Of a stretch of 64,000 nt of DNA, positions 51,758 through 59,878 are shown piece by piece. The DNA lies in contig NZ_LT990039.1 of assembly GCF_900312975.1 (NCBI RefSeq), positions 2,604,001 through 2,668,000 on the forward strand, written 5' to 3'. The notes below the pieces were generated by a model, which was not told where the DNA came from, did no database searches, and saw only the letters and a program-made list of their open reading frames with translations. Position numbers and translations under genes: made by a program. Within the stretch, counting starts at the first letter, position 1. Every line of letters begins with the position of its first letter. Origin of the DNA: Massilistercora timonensis (lineage in GTDB: Bacteria; Bacillota; Clostridia; Lachnospirales; Lachnospiraceae).

Positions 51758-52533
51758 GATATCTAGTAATGGAATGCGGATTCAGTTACGCGGTGGTGCT
51801 GGATCAGCAGGGAAGATTCCTGAAGGTAGCGAATCTGGGCTATGCAGTGGGACAGACGGTGGATTCGGTGATCCCGTTCCAAGAGGAACAGAAGAAGAGC
51901 CGGACGTCCCGGCGGGTGATCCCGGTTCTTGCAGCGGCAGCCTGCCTGTGTCTGGTCTTCCTGGGTGGACTCCAGTATATCCTTTCACCCTACGGAACCG
52001 TGCGGATCCAGATCAACCCGGATGTAATGATCTCCGTAAACCGCTGGGATTACGCGGTAGACGTGGAAGGGATGAACGACGATGGAGAAGAACTTGTGGA
52101 GGATTATCATTATATAGGTAAGAAGGTGGATCAGGTATCGGATGAACTGGCGGACCTGGCGGTGGACCAGGGCTTCCTGAAGGAGGGAGACCAGATCACC
52201 CTGACGGTGGAGTCAGAGCATGAGGACTGGAAGACAGCCACAGAGGATCTGCTGATCACAGAACTTACCATCCATCTGGATTCTTCCGTAGAGATTCGGA
52301 CAGCCGGGGAGGCCGAAGAAGAGATGGAAAGAGAAGATCCGGTTTTGCCGCAGGAAAACGACAGCGATCCGGGGAGCGGAAGAAGTGGCGGAAATTCCGG
52401 GAATGTGGTCAGTGATGACGATGACGACGATGATGGTGATGACGACAATGACGACGATGATGACGGCGGTGACGATGACGACGATGACGACGATGATGAC
52501 GGTGATGACGATGATGACGATGATGATGATTAA
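51754..52533 (+). CDS. rsgI: RsgI-type membrane anti-sigma factor with poly-aspartate tail
   Basis: A 259-residue protein. The N-terminal ~50 residues form the RsgI domain that binds SigI (MRYLVMECGFSYAVVLDQQG, then FLKVANLGYAVGQTV). A membrane helix lies near residues 55-75. The outer domain (about 82-180) contains RIQINPDVMISVN, the motif shared by RsgI proteins. Residues 221-259 are 34 Asp, four Gly and one Asn. Other RsgI proteins carry carbohydrate-binding or protease modules in that place, so a poly-Asp stretch as the sensor end is unusual. The start is TTG at 51754, placed by AAAGGAGG and by the family N-terminus. Confidence 0.88.
   Translation: MRYLVMECGFSYAVVLDQQGRFLKVANLGYAVGQTVDSVIPFQEEQKKSRTSRRVIPVLAAAACLCLVFLGGLQYILSPYGTVRIQINPDVMISVNRWDYAVDVEGMNDDGEELVEDYHYIGKKVDQVSDELADLAVDQGFLKEGDQITLTVESEHEDWKTATEDLLITELTIHLDSSVEIRTAGEAEEEMEREDPVLPQENDSDPGSGRSGGNSGNVVSDDDDDDDGDDDNDDDDDGGDDDDDDDDDDGDDDDDDDDD
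52414..52530 (+). repeat. GAY codon tract encoding poly-Asp
   Basis: 117 bases of nearly pure GAT/GAC codons with a few GGT and one AAT. Mixed use of GAT and GAC breaks up long identical runs, which suggests selection for the protein sequence rather than simple slippage. Length changes in steps of three would still keep the frame. Confidence 0.9.
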
Positions 52534-52631
52534 AAAAATAAAAAAATTTTCTTTCAACCCCGTTTTCTGAAAAGCAGCCCCGTATTCTATCAATACAACC
52601 TTAAAAAAATCAAAAAAAGGAGAAAAAGGAT

Positions 52632-53597
52632 ATGATGAAGAGAAGAAATTTAAAAGGGACAGCAGTAGCAGCGATGGTATGTGGGATGATGGTCTTCACC
52701 GGATGTGGGGGTGGAGGAACGGCAGGCGAGGCAGAGGAAGCAGCCGTCCAGAAATCAGAGGAGATCATGGGAACGATCCTCCTCAGCGTAAACCCGGAGA
52801 TGGAGATCTCCTATGACGGAGAGGGAAAGGTAAAGTCCATCGAGGGCGCCAATGAAGAAGGCGTGGCTGTGGCGGAAGCTTACAAAGATTATGAAGGGAA
52901 AGCCTGCAGGGAAGTAGTTGGCGATCTGGTGGAAGAGATCTACGAAGCCGGGTATTTTGAGCAGACAGTAGGAGGAAACACCAGGAATGTAGTGCTGAAG
53001 CTGGAAGAAGGTTCCAGGTATCCGGACGATGATTTCATCAACGAGATGGCGGATGAGGTAAAAGTTACGGCAGAGCACTGCGGGATCGGATCCTCTCCGA
53101 TGACCGTGGATGAGGACGACTACAGGGAAGATGGATATATTACACTGGAGAAGGCACAGGAAATCGTACTGGCCCAGCTTCATCTGGACGCTGCGGAGTT
53201 TACCGACAAAGAGTATGAACTGGATGATGGGGTCTATGAGCTGGAGTTCACTGCCAATGGCGTGGAGTATGAATTCGAGGTAAATGCGGTGAACGGAAAA
53301 GTCCTGGAAGCAGACTACGAGCATAACGATGACTGGGATGATGACAGAGACGATGATCGTGATGATGATGACAGAGACGATGATCGTGACGATGATGACA
53401 GAGACGACGACCGGGATGACGATGACAGAGATGACGACCGGGACGACGATGACAGAGACGATGATCGTGACGATAATGACAGAGATGATGATCGTGACGA
53501 TGATGACGATGACAGAGATGATGATCGTGACGATGATGACGATGACAGAGATGACGACCGGGATGATGATCGGGACGACGACCGGGACGACGACTAA
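52632..53597 (+). CDS. PepSY lipoprotein with RsgI-like domain and Asp/Arg tail
   Basis: A 321-residue exported protein. A lipoprotein signal peptide ends at Cys25 (VFTGC). A first domain (residues about 45-140, ILLSVNPEMEISYDGEGKVKSIEGANEEG in part) resembles the outer domain of the preceding RsgI protein. A PepSY domain follows (about 165-230, YITLEKAQEIVLAQLHLDA in part, LEFTANGVEYEFEVNAVNGKVLEADY in part). The last ~90 residues are repeats of DDDRDDD, DDRDDDR and similar. The next gene downstream has a promoter of its own. The tail is expected to bind divalent cations or cationic peptides. That function is inferred. Confidence 0.85.
   Translation: MMKRRNLKGTAVAAMVCGMMVFTGCGGGGTAGEAEEAAVQKSEEIMGTILLSVNPEMEISYDGEGKVKSIEGANEEGVAVAEAYKDYEGKACREVVGDLVEEIYEAGYFEQTVGGNTRNVVLKLEEGSRYPDDDFINEMADEVKVTAEHCGIGSSPMTVDEDDYREDGYITLEKAQEIVLAQLHLDAAEFTDKEYELDDGVYELEFTANGVEYEFEVNAVNGKVLEADYEHNDDWDDDRDDDRDDDDRDDDRDDDDRDDDRDDDDRDDDRDDDDRDDDRDDNDRDDDRDDDDDDRDDDRDDDDDDRDDDRDDDRDDDRDDD
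53328..53594 (+). repeat. Asp/Arg codon repeat
   Basis: About 270 bases of tandem GAT/GAC codons with CGT, CGG or AGA at intervals of three to six codons. The DNA repeats are imperfect; units such as GACAGAGACGATGATCGTGA recur. This is not a CRISPR array: there are no regular spacers and the whole tract is in one reading frame. Confidence 0.9.
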
Positions 53598-53615
53598 TAT
53601 TGGGAGACTGTAAGA

Positions 53616-53643
53616 GAGGAGCCGCGCGGGAGCGCGGCTTCTC
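53616..53643 (+). terminator. Terminator after the lipoprotein gene
   Basis: A 12-bp stem with one wobble (GAGGAGCCGCGC at 53616-53627 with 53632-53643) and loop GGGA. It is followed by CTTTGC, a weak T-run. Confidence 0.72.
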
Positions 53644-53656
53644 CTTTGCTATCCGG

Positions 53657-53685
53657 TTGAAGTGACATTTGTTCTATGCTAAAAT
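53657..53685 (+). promoter_or_regulatory. Promoter of the LRAT-domain gene
   Basis: TTGAAG (53657-53662) and TAAAAT (53680-53685) are separated by 17 bases, with TGC ahead of the -10 box. Confidence 0.6.
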
Positions 53686-53731
53686 AAAAAAATCACAGAG
53701 TTTATGAAAAACATTGGCAGGAGAAGATTGC

Positions 53732-54493
53732 ATGGAACTGATCGGGACAAACCTGGGCATGTTGATGGCCCTGCGCATGGCGGGAAGGGAACTGGGAGAC
53801 TGCCCGAATATCGAGATGAAAACGATGGGCGGCAGGAAATTCTGGATCACCAGCCAGGAGAAACAAGGATGGAAGCTTCAGACTAATAAGATCACGAAGC
53901 TGTCCAGGATCCTGGATGATAATAACCGAAGAAAAGCCTGGGGAAACCCGGCGGCTATGGCGGAGAAGTTTAAGCGGCTTTTAAGACCGGAATTCCTGGA
54001 GCCGGGGGATGTGATCGGAGTGGCAAGGAAGAAAGCGCTCCGGGTCTACGACCATTATGCAGTATATATTGGAGACGGCCGGGTGATCCATTACGCGGGG
54101 ACGGGAAACGATTTCTCCGGGGAGATCACGATCCATGAGGCGGATATGAAAGAATTTCTCAAAGACGACGAGAAATTTTTTGTACTCTTTTTCCAGGGTG
54201 CGAAGAATCCTCCCATTAAGATCCAGTCTGCTACGAATTTTAACTTTGACGACAGTACCGTGGCCAAAAGTCTTCTGCTGGAGGACCGGAGGAACTATCA
54301 TTTCTATTCCGCCTGGGAGACCATCCAGAGGGCCAGAAGCCGGATCGGGGAGGACAGATACCATCTTCTTTTTAACAACTGCGAGCATTTTGCCATCTGG
54401 AGCAAGACCAACATCTCAGAGTCCTATCAGGTGAAAAATAAGATGAAATATCTGTCGGTATTCCTGAGAATGCCGGTATGGCACTACGTATAA
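53732..54493 (+). CDS. LRAT-domain protein (NlpC/P60-like acyltransferase or amidase fold)
   Basis: A 253-residue protein. After ~90 residues comes FLEPGDVIGVARKKALRVYDHYAVYIGDGRVIHY, in which His108 and His120 are the histidines of the LRAT (lecithin:retinol acyltransferase) fold; Cys217 in FNNCEHFAIW is the nucleophile. It could be a thiol hydrolase or acyltransferase acting on lipids or peptides. There is no signal peptide, so it acts in the cytoplasm. The ATG at 53732 is 8 bases from AGGAG. It starts a run of genes of unknown joint function, ending near 58623. Confidence 0.82.
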   Translation: MELIGTNLGMLMALRMAGRELGDCPNIEMKTMGGRKFWITSQEKQGWKLQTNKITKLSRILDDNNRRKAWGNPAAMAEKFKRLLRPEFLEPGDVIGVARKKALRVYDHYAVYIGDGRVIHYAGTGNDFSGEITIHEADMKEFLKDDEKFFVLFFQGAKNPPIKIQSATNFNFDDSTVAKSLLLEDRRNYHFYSAWETIQRARSRIGEDRYHLLFNNCEHFAIWSKTNISESYQVKNKMKYLSVFLRMPVWHYV

Positions 54494-54511
54494 GAACAAA
54501 AGAAAGGAATC

Positions 54512-56008
54512 ATGATCATGCCAGTATTTGACTTTAATAATTCACCGGAACCATCCAGGGAGCCGGAGTGTACCTATGAAATCTTTTATTCCAGCGAACC
54601 GGAGGCTTCTCCGGAGCATCCTATGCTGGTGCTGGACAACCGGGAGGGGAAACTGAAACATCATTCTGCCGGCGTATTTTCCAATCCCATCCGCAGGACA
54701 GCCTTCGAGTTCAAGGAGGAAGAAGGCGGAAGCATGAGCAGCGTGGATATTCTTAAGATCGACGCCCGTTTTGTCAGCCTGCTGAAGTGGCTGGGGGAGA
54801 ATCACATCAATGTACGGCTCTCGGGAGCGCCCCGTGAGGATGGATACGCAGTGTACAAGATCCGGGAGATCGCTTTTGGCTGGGGCGGTAAGCTTTCTGC
54901 GGAGGACGGATTTCTCCAGTTTATGATCGAACGGCTTCTCTCCAGCGATGCGCCTTCTCCGGAGGTTCCGGACGAGGAAGCGGAGGAAGCAGGGGACAGC
55001 ATGAAGCTTACCAGTATCCAGAGTATTACTGATTTCATGAACTGTGCGGGGCGGACTCTGCCGGATAATATCCGGCTCTGGGCCAGACGGAATCTGGCGG
55101 TGGCCCGGTCCAGTGAGGTTTCCGCGGAGGAGAAGCGCCACGCTCAGCGGGCTCTGTCTATTATGATGAATATCCAGTGGAAGGGGAATTATTTTCCGCC
55201 GGTGGATCCGGTGGAGGCCCGGCGTATCCTGGATGAGGAGCTTTATGGTATGGAGCAGGTAAAGCAGCGGATCATCGAGACTATTATCCAGATCAACCGG
55301 ACCCATACCCTTCCGGCTTACGGGATCCTTCTGATCGGACCGGCGGGAACGGGGAAATCCCAGATCGCCTATGCGGTGGCCCGGATCCTGAAGCTGCCCT
55401 GGACCACTCTGGATATGAGTTCCATCAATGACCCGGAGCAGCTTACCGGAAGTTCCCGGATCTACGCCAATGCCAAGCCGGGGATCATTATGGAGGCATT
55501 TTCCATGGCGGGAGAGTCCAACCTGGTGTTTATCATCAATGAGCTGGACAAGGCTGCCGCAGGGAAAGGGAACGGCAATCCTGCGGATGTGCTTTTGACC
55601 CTTCTGGACAATCTGGGATTTACCGACAATTATATCGAGTGTATGATCCCCACCGGGGGCGTTTATCCCATCGCCACGGCCAATGACAGGGATCAGATCA
55701 GCGCGCCTTTGATGTCCCGGTTTGCAGTGATCGAGATCCCGGACTATACCCCGGAGGAGAAGAAGGTGATCTTCTCTGAGTATGCCCTTCCCAAAGTACT
55801 TAGGCGGATCGGTATGGAGAAAGAAGAGTGCAGCCTGACAGAAGATGGTCTGGAGGCAGTGATCGATCTTCACAGGAATACCAGCGGGATCCGGGATCTG
55901 GAGCAGGCGGCGGAGCACCTGGCGGCCAACGCCCTGTACCAGATTGAGGCAGATCATGTGAAGTCGGTGGTATTTGACGAAAAAATGGTGCGAAACCTGT
56001 TGCTTTAA
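54512..56008 (+). CDS. Lon-like AAA+ ATPase lacking a protease domain
   Basis: A 498-residue AAA+ protein. The N-terminal ~230 residues are not recognised. The AAA module resembles that of Lon: [15 protein letters not shown], Walker A GPAGTGKS (276-283), [21 protein letters not shown], a Walker B region [10 protein letters not shown], sensor 1 TANDRDQ, and the arginine in APLMSRF. The Walker B aspartate is replaced by Asn343, with Glu344 kept. No Ser-Lys protease domain follows. It could be a remodelling ATPase for the neighbouring proteins. The start is either ATG at 54512 or 54518. Confidence 0.8.
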   Translation: MIMPVFDFNNSPEPSREPECTYEIFYSSEPEASPEHPMLVLDNREGKLKHHSAGVFSNPIRRTAFEFKEEEGGSMSSVDILKIDARFVSLLKWLGENHINVRLSGAPREDGYAVYKIREIAFGWGGKLSAEDGFLQFMIERLLSSDAPSPEVPDEEAEEAGDSMKLTSIQSITDFMNCAGRTLPDNIRLWARRNLAVARSSEVSAEEKRHAQRALSIMMNIQWKGNYFPPVDPVEARRILDEELYGMEQVKQRIIETIIQINRTHTLPAYGILLIGPAGTGKSQIAYAVARILKLPWTTLDMSSINDPEQLTGSSRIYANAKPGIIMEAFSMAGESNLVFIINELDKAAAGKGNGNPADVLLTLLDNLGFTDNYIECMIPTGGVYPIATANDRDQISAPLMSRFAVIEIPDYTPEEKKVIFSEYALPKVLRRIGMEKEECSLTEDGLEAVIDLHRNTSGIRDLEQAAEHLAANALYQIEADHVKSVVFDEKMVRNLLL

Positions 56009-56049
56009 AATACAGATTAGAAGTGGCAGAGGCAGAAAGGAGGAGCTGT

Positions 56050-57579
56050 ATGAAACGTGAGATCAAGATCCAGGAGATCAAAGGGATCCGGATCGGACAG
56101 GCAGAGGACGAAGCCGGAGGGACCGGCTGTACAGTTCTCTATTCGGAACAGGGAATGGCGGCCGGTCTGGATGTGCGGGGCGGCGGTCCTGCTTCACGGG
56201 AATCGGAGCTTCTCAATCCTCTGGCGGCCGCCCAGGAGATCCACGCCATTGTTCTGGCTGGTGGAAGCGCCTACGGACTTGGCGCGGCGGACGGTGTGAT
56301 GGAATATCTGGAAGAAAAAGGGATCGGATTCGACGTAGGTGTGGCGAAAGTGCCGTTGGTGTGCCAGTCAGACCTTTTCGACCTGACGGTGGGCGATCTT
56401 AAGGCCAGGCCGGATAAAGCCATGGGATACGCAGCCTGCCAGAAGGCGGAGCAGGGAAATTATCAGGACGGAAATTACGGCGCCGGGTGCGGGGCTACAG
56501 TAGGGAAATATGCAGGCATGGAGTCCTGTATGAAATCCGGGATTGGAAGCTATGCCCTCCAGATCGGAGAGTTACAGGTGGGAGCCGTTGTGGCGGTGAA
56601 CGCGCTGGGAGATATCTATGACTGGAAGACCGGAGAGAAGGTGGCAGGGCTTCTGGCAAAAGACAGGAGATCCTTTCGTTCTACCGAGGAGCTGATGTAC
56701 GGGGACACCAAAGTGGTAGAGAATAAATTTACGGGAAATACCACCATCGGTGTGGTCATCACCAACGCCCGGTTTTCCAAGGCGGCGCTTTGCAAGATCG
56801 CGGGAATGGCCCACGACGGATACGCCAGATCCATCCGCCCGGTCCATACCACGGCGGACGGGGACAGTATCTATGCGGTTTCTGTGATGGATCCTGCAGG
56901 GGAGCCGTTAGCAGCAGACCAGGATCTGGTGGGAGCGCTGGCGGCGGAAGTGATGAGCGAGGCCATCCTGCGTGCGGTGAAGAGCGCAAGAGGCGCATAC
57001 GAGTTCCCGGCCTGGCAGGATCTTAAGATAAAGCCGGAGAAAGCGAAGATCTTCCGGGCTGTCCGGGGAGATATCACGAAGATCCGGGATGTGGAGGCCA
57101 TTGTAAACGCGGCCAACACCAGTCTCCTGGGAGGCGGTGGTGTAGACGGAGCCATCCACCGGGCTGCAGGGCCAAAGCTTCTGGAAGAATGCCGGGGACT
57201 TCACGGCTGTGCCACAGGGGAGGCAAAGATCACCGGGGCCTATGATCTGCCCTGCAAGTATGTGATCCACACCCCCGGTCCCATCTGGCGGGGCGGCGAT
57301 CATGATGAGCGAAAGCTCCTTGCTTCCTGTTACCGGTCCTGCCTGACCCTGGCAGTAGAAAACGGGGTAAAGCGGATCGCTTTTCCATCTATTTCCACAG
57401 GGATCTATCATTTCCCGGTGGAGGAGGCTGCCCGGATTGCGGTGGAGACGGCGGCGGAATTCGCGGCGACCCATCCGGGAGCGCTGGAACTGGTGGAGTG
57501 GGTGCTGTTTGACGATAGGACCTGGCAGGTGTACGAGACGGCCATCGCCGGAAGGGAGAACTATGTTTCCAATCATTGA
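56050..57579 (+). CDS. P1-family peptidase (DmpA-like) fused to a macro domain
   Basis: A 509-residue fusion. Residues 1-320 are a DmpA/P1 self-processing aminopeptidase-like domain: [19 protein letters not shown], then [16 protein letters not shown], where cleavage is expected ahead of the Thr231-like nucleophile. Residues 334-500 form a macro domain binding ADP-ribose: [21 protein letters not shown] and [14 protein letters not shown], with [12 protein letters not shown]. The fusion would link amide or peptide cleavage to ADP-ribose recognition or O-acetyl-ADP-ribose hydrolysis. The ATG at 56050 follows AGGAGCTG. The XRE gene overlaps its end by 17 bases. Confidence 0.88.
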   Translation: MKREIKIQEIKGIRIGQAEDEAGGTGCTVLYSEQGMAAGLDVRGGGPASRESELLNPLAAAQEIHAIVLAGGSAYGLGAADGVMEYLEEKGIGFDVGVAKVPLVCQSDLFDLTVGDLKARPDKAMGYAACQKAEQGNYQDGNYGAGCGATVGKYAGMESCMKSGIGSYALQIGELQVGAVVAVNALGDIYDWKTGEKVAGLLAKDRRSFRSTEELMYGDTKVVENKFTGNTTIGVVITNARFSKAALCKIAGMAHDGYARSIRPVHTTADGDSIYAVSVMDPAGEPLAADQDLVGALAAEVMSEAILRAVKSARGAYEFPAWQDLKIKPEKAKIFRAVRGDITKIRDVEAIVNAANTSLLGGGGVDGAIHRAAGPKLLEECRGLHGCATGEAKITGAYDLPCKYVIHTPGPIWRGGDHDERKLLASCYRSCLTLAVENGVKRIAFPSISTGIYHFPVEEAARIAVETAAEFAATHPGALELVEWVLFDDRTWQVYETAIAGRENYVSNH

Positions 57580-57871
57580 CAAGAGAAAAACCGGGATCCA
57601 TCTGCGCAGGCTTATGGAGGAGCGGGAGCTTACAGTCAGAGATGTCCAGCAGTATTTGGGACTGGGAAGCGTCCAGAGTGTCTACCACTGGCTGAACGGG
57701 ATCAGCATGCCCACGGTGGATAATCTGTATGCTTTAAGTGAGCTGTTTCAGCTGCCCATGGATGAGATCGTGCGCGGGAACCGCCGCAGGGAATCTGCCG
57801 GTCTGGAAGACCGGCAGCGCCAGAGGCTGCGGGCATACTGCGCGGCGCTGCAGGAACTGCGGGCAGCTTAA
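57563..57871 (+). CDS. XRE-family helix-turn-helix regulator
   Basis: A 102-residue protein. The helix-turn-helix is [24 protein letters not shown], followed by [24 protein letters not shown]. The tail is a short basic helix. The ATG at 57563 is preceded by GGGAG and lies inside the end of the P1-macro gene, so the two are coupled and it may autoregulate the LRAT to P1-macro unit. Confidence 0.85.
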   Translation: MFPIIDKRKTGIHLRRLMEERELTVRDVQQYLGLGSVQSVYHWLNGISMPTVDNLYALSELFQLPMDEIVRGNRRRESAGLEDRQRQRLRAYCAALQELRAA

Positions 57872-57963
57872 ATGGGGCTGTAGAATTATACTACAAGTTC
57901 AATGACAAACCGGAAGAACTCCCTTAAAATGATAACAGATCATTTCAAGGAGGAGGGCTTTCT

Positions 57964-58623
57964 ATGAGCGAGAAGATGCTGGTAACACAGGCACTGGATG
58001 AGAGGGATCTGCTGGTAAAGAAGATCGGAGATAAGATCGCGAAGGCAAATTTTGTGGATACGATCCGGCCCAATGAGGATAAGGTTTACGCCAGGCGGGT
58101 TGAGAAAGCGGAGTTTACCAAAGAGGCGAAGGCGGCCTATCAGCAGATCACGGATCTGATCGCAAGATATCAGAAGATCGACGCGGCCATCGTGGATTCC
58201 AATGCCAGGACGGAAGTGAAGACTTCCTACGGAACATTTACAGTTGCGGGGGCGATCTCGCTGAGAAGCCGTCTCCGGGGGCTTGGAGTCTATGAGGAAG
58301 AGGCGGATTTCGAAGGGAATCTGCAGAAGAAACTGCGCAGTGAGTATGAGGAGCGGGTCCGTTTCTGTGACATGAAGAACAGCCAGCTGCAGACCACCGC
58401 TGAGAATATGAGACTGAGCATTCTGGGACGGGATGCAAAGACGAAGGATGAGAAGCCGCTGGGCGTAGTGGAAGCCTATGTCAAGGAGAATACAACAGAA
58501 CTGGTGGATCCGCTGAAGGTGGAGAAGAAGATCGAAGATCTGGAGGAAAAGCGCAATACCCTTCTGAGGGAGCTGGATACCCAAATCAAAGTGTCCAACG
58601 CCACAACGTTTATCGAGGTGTGA
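57964..58623 (+). CDS. Uncharacterised coiled-coil protein
   Basis: A 219-residue, mostly alpha-helical protein with many Lys/Glu heptads. It starts MSEKMLVTQALDERDLLVKK and holds ITDLIARYQKIDAAIVDSNA, a central beta-prone SYGTFTVAGAISLRSRL, and a C-terminal coiled coil (VEKKIEDLEEKRNTLLRELD). It loosely recalls DIP1984-type proteins, but I do not assign it. AAGGAGG precedes the ATG. It closes the accessory run. Confidence 0.7.
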   Translation: MSEKMLVTQALDERDLLVKKIGDKIAKANFVDTIRPNEDKVYARRVEKAEFTKEAKAAYQQITDLIARYQKIDAAIVDSNARTEVKTSYGTFTVAGAISLRSRLRGLGVYEEEADFEGNLQKKLRSEYEERVRFCDMKNSQLQTTAENMRLSILGRDAKTKDEKPLGVVEAYVKENTTELVDPLKVEKKIEDLEEKRNTLLRELDTQIKVSNATTFIEV

Positions 58624-58704
58624 TAAGAGAGCAGCCTGTATTACGAAAACCTCAGACTCAGCTTCCCTGTAACAGGGTTACGTTACGAGAGAAAAGGACC
58701 AAAT

Positions 58705-58777
58705 TCTAAAGTGGTGCAGCAGGTAGCACACATGACTGATGATCATGATGTCGCAGGTTCGAATCCTGTCTTTAGAA
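58705..58777 (+). tRNA. tRNA-like gene, canonical shape, anticodon GAT (Ile-type), divergent
   Basis: 73 bases fold into a textbook cloverleaf: acceptor TCTAAAG/CTTTAGA, T8, D stem GTGC/GCAC with G18-G19 and A21. The anticodon stem CATGA/TCATG holds loop CTGATGA (U33, anticodon GAT), a 5-base variable loop ends in C48, and the T arm GCAGG-TTCGAAT-CCTGT precedes discriminator A. All tertiary positions are present. The body is unlike standard tRNA-Ile, and position 37 is G instead of A. CCA is not encoded (ACC follows). It may be a foreign or specialised tRNA, or a tRNA remnant. Confidence 0.7.
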
Positions 58778-59064
58778 CCGGGAAATGTATGGCGCATGGC
58801 AGCGCCTCCACAGTTTTGTGTTTTCGTTTGTCGGTGAATGGTGCTTTGGGAACGGTTAACAATTTTGTCCTTGAATCGTCTTTGGTGAGGAAGAAACGTT
58901 TGTTCAGACATAGAGATATGTTGAAATCCATGAAAAAGGTTGGTGTTAAGCTGATTGGCCGGAGGTTATCCTCATGGCTGTAATATAGGCATGGCATGTT
59001 GGGACTGGGGAGCTGCGGCAGCAGCTCCCTTTATCGAAAGATTATAAATAATGAGTATGGAGAT
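58778..59064. other. Stretch without recognisable genes
   Basis: AT-rich DNA after the tRNA-like gene. Open frames are present on both strands but lack ribosome binding sites and family features, and one would run across the tRNA. I see no promoter or hairpin of note. Confidence 0.5.
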
Positions 59065-59217
59065 ATGATTGTGTTGAATTTGGAAAAATACGCAAGTTTT
59101 ACAGAAAATATAGAGATGAAACTTGATGAAGCTGACAGACAGGCTGCAACATCAAAAGAGAGACTTTCCCACGACACAGTTTTTGGTAATGTGAGGAGTG
59201 CAGTGCATGATAAGTAA
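59065..59217 (+). CDS. Small hypothetical protein, antitoxin-like
   Basis: A 50-residue protein starting MIVLNLEKYASFTENIEMKL, then DEADRQAATSKERLSHDTVF. The arrangement of a short strand and two charged helices resembles small antitoxins of type II toxin-antitoxin pairs. No toxin gene follows. ATGGAG precedes the ATG. The lack of a partner suggests a remnant. Confidence 0.4.
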   Translation: MIVLNLEKYASFTENIEMKLDEADRQAATSKERLSHDTVFGNVRSAVHDK

Positions 59218-59260
59218 ATCCTACCGGATGGGGCAAGAGATATAGACAGTTATTCGTAAA

Positions 59261-59303
59261 ACAGGAAAGCAGTTCAGTGATATTAACTGCTTTCCTGTAT
59301 TTT
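59261..59303. terminator. Bidirectional terminator
   Basis: A 14-bp perfect stem ACAGGAAAGCAGTT (59261-59274) with its complement (59285-59298), followed by ATTTTTAT on the plus strand. It ends at the stop of the minus-strand chromate transporter gene, so it serves both directions. Confidence 0.85.
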
Positions 59304-59878
59304 TATACCACAGGCACCTGAAACAGGCCATAGAACACAGCGCCTACAACGCCGCTTGTCAGGATCGCCTGTACCGGTCCGATCTTTTTCTTTCGGAGTA
59401 AAACCAGGAAGACAAGAGTGATGGGGACGGCGATCCAGTCAGTGTCCGGCAGGCTGAAATGTTCCAGCCCGTTCCACCACGCGGTGCTGACCAGTTTTAC
59501 CGCGGCGGCCAGGACCATGGCAGCCACAGCCGGATGAAGCCCGTTCAGAACTCCGTGGACGCTGCTTAAGTTCCGGTATTTGTAATAAAGCTTCGCAAGG
59601 ATCATCACGATGATCACGGCAGGAAGGACATAGGCGCAGGTGGCGATCACCGTGCCGGGGATCCCGGCGGTCCGGGTGCCTACGAAGGAAGCGATATTGA
59701 TCCCCAGGGGACCGGGAGTCATCTCGGAAATGGAGATGATGTCCGTAAATTCTGTGTTGGTAAGCCAGTGCTGCTGTGTGACTACACGGCTGCGGATCAG
59801 TTCCATGGAGGCAAGGCCGCCGCCAAAGCTGAAGAGGCCGATAAGGAAAAAGGTTTTGAATAACTGGAGATAGAGCAT
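59303..59878 (-). CDS. Chromate transporter, half-size subunit
   Basis: A 191-residue CHR-domain membrane protein with about six helices, starting MLYLQLFKTFFLIGLFSFGGGLASMELI, with SEMTPGPLGINIASFVG as the family motif. Together with the upstream half-size partner it forms the ten-helix ChrA-type transporter in two polypeptides. The start overlaps the stop of the upstream gene (TAATG). Whether it moves chromate, sulfate or another anion is not known. Confidence 0.88.
   Translation of the reverse strand: MLYLQLFKTFFLIGLFSFGGGLASMELIRSRVVTQQHWLTNTEFTDIISISEMTPGPLGINIASFVGTRTAGIPGTVIATCAYVLPAVIIVMILAKLYYKYRNLSSVHGVLNGLHPAVAAMVLAAAVKLVSTAWWNGLEHFSLPDTDWIAVPITLVFLVLLRKKKIGPVQAILTSGVVGAVFYGLFQVPVV

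Noticed and set aside
53328..53594. Possible CRISPR array or satellite
   Set aside because: Repeats are irregular, without spacers, and translate to one Asp/Arg tract in frame with a lipoprotein.
54542..55957. 471-codon open frame on the minus strand
   Set aside because: Antisense to the Lon-like ATPase gene; low-complexity composition, no ribosome binding site.
58711..58983. 90-codon open frame on the plus strand
   Set aside because: It runs through the tRNA-like gene, lacks a ribosome binding site and shows no protein features.
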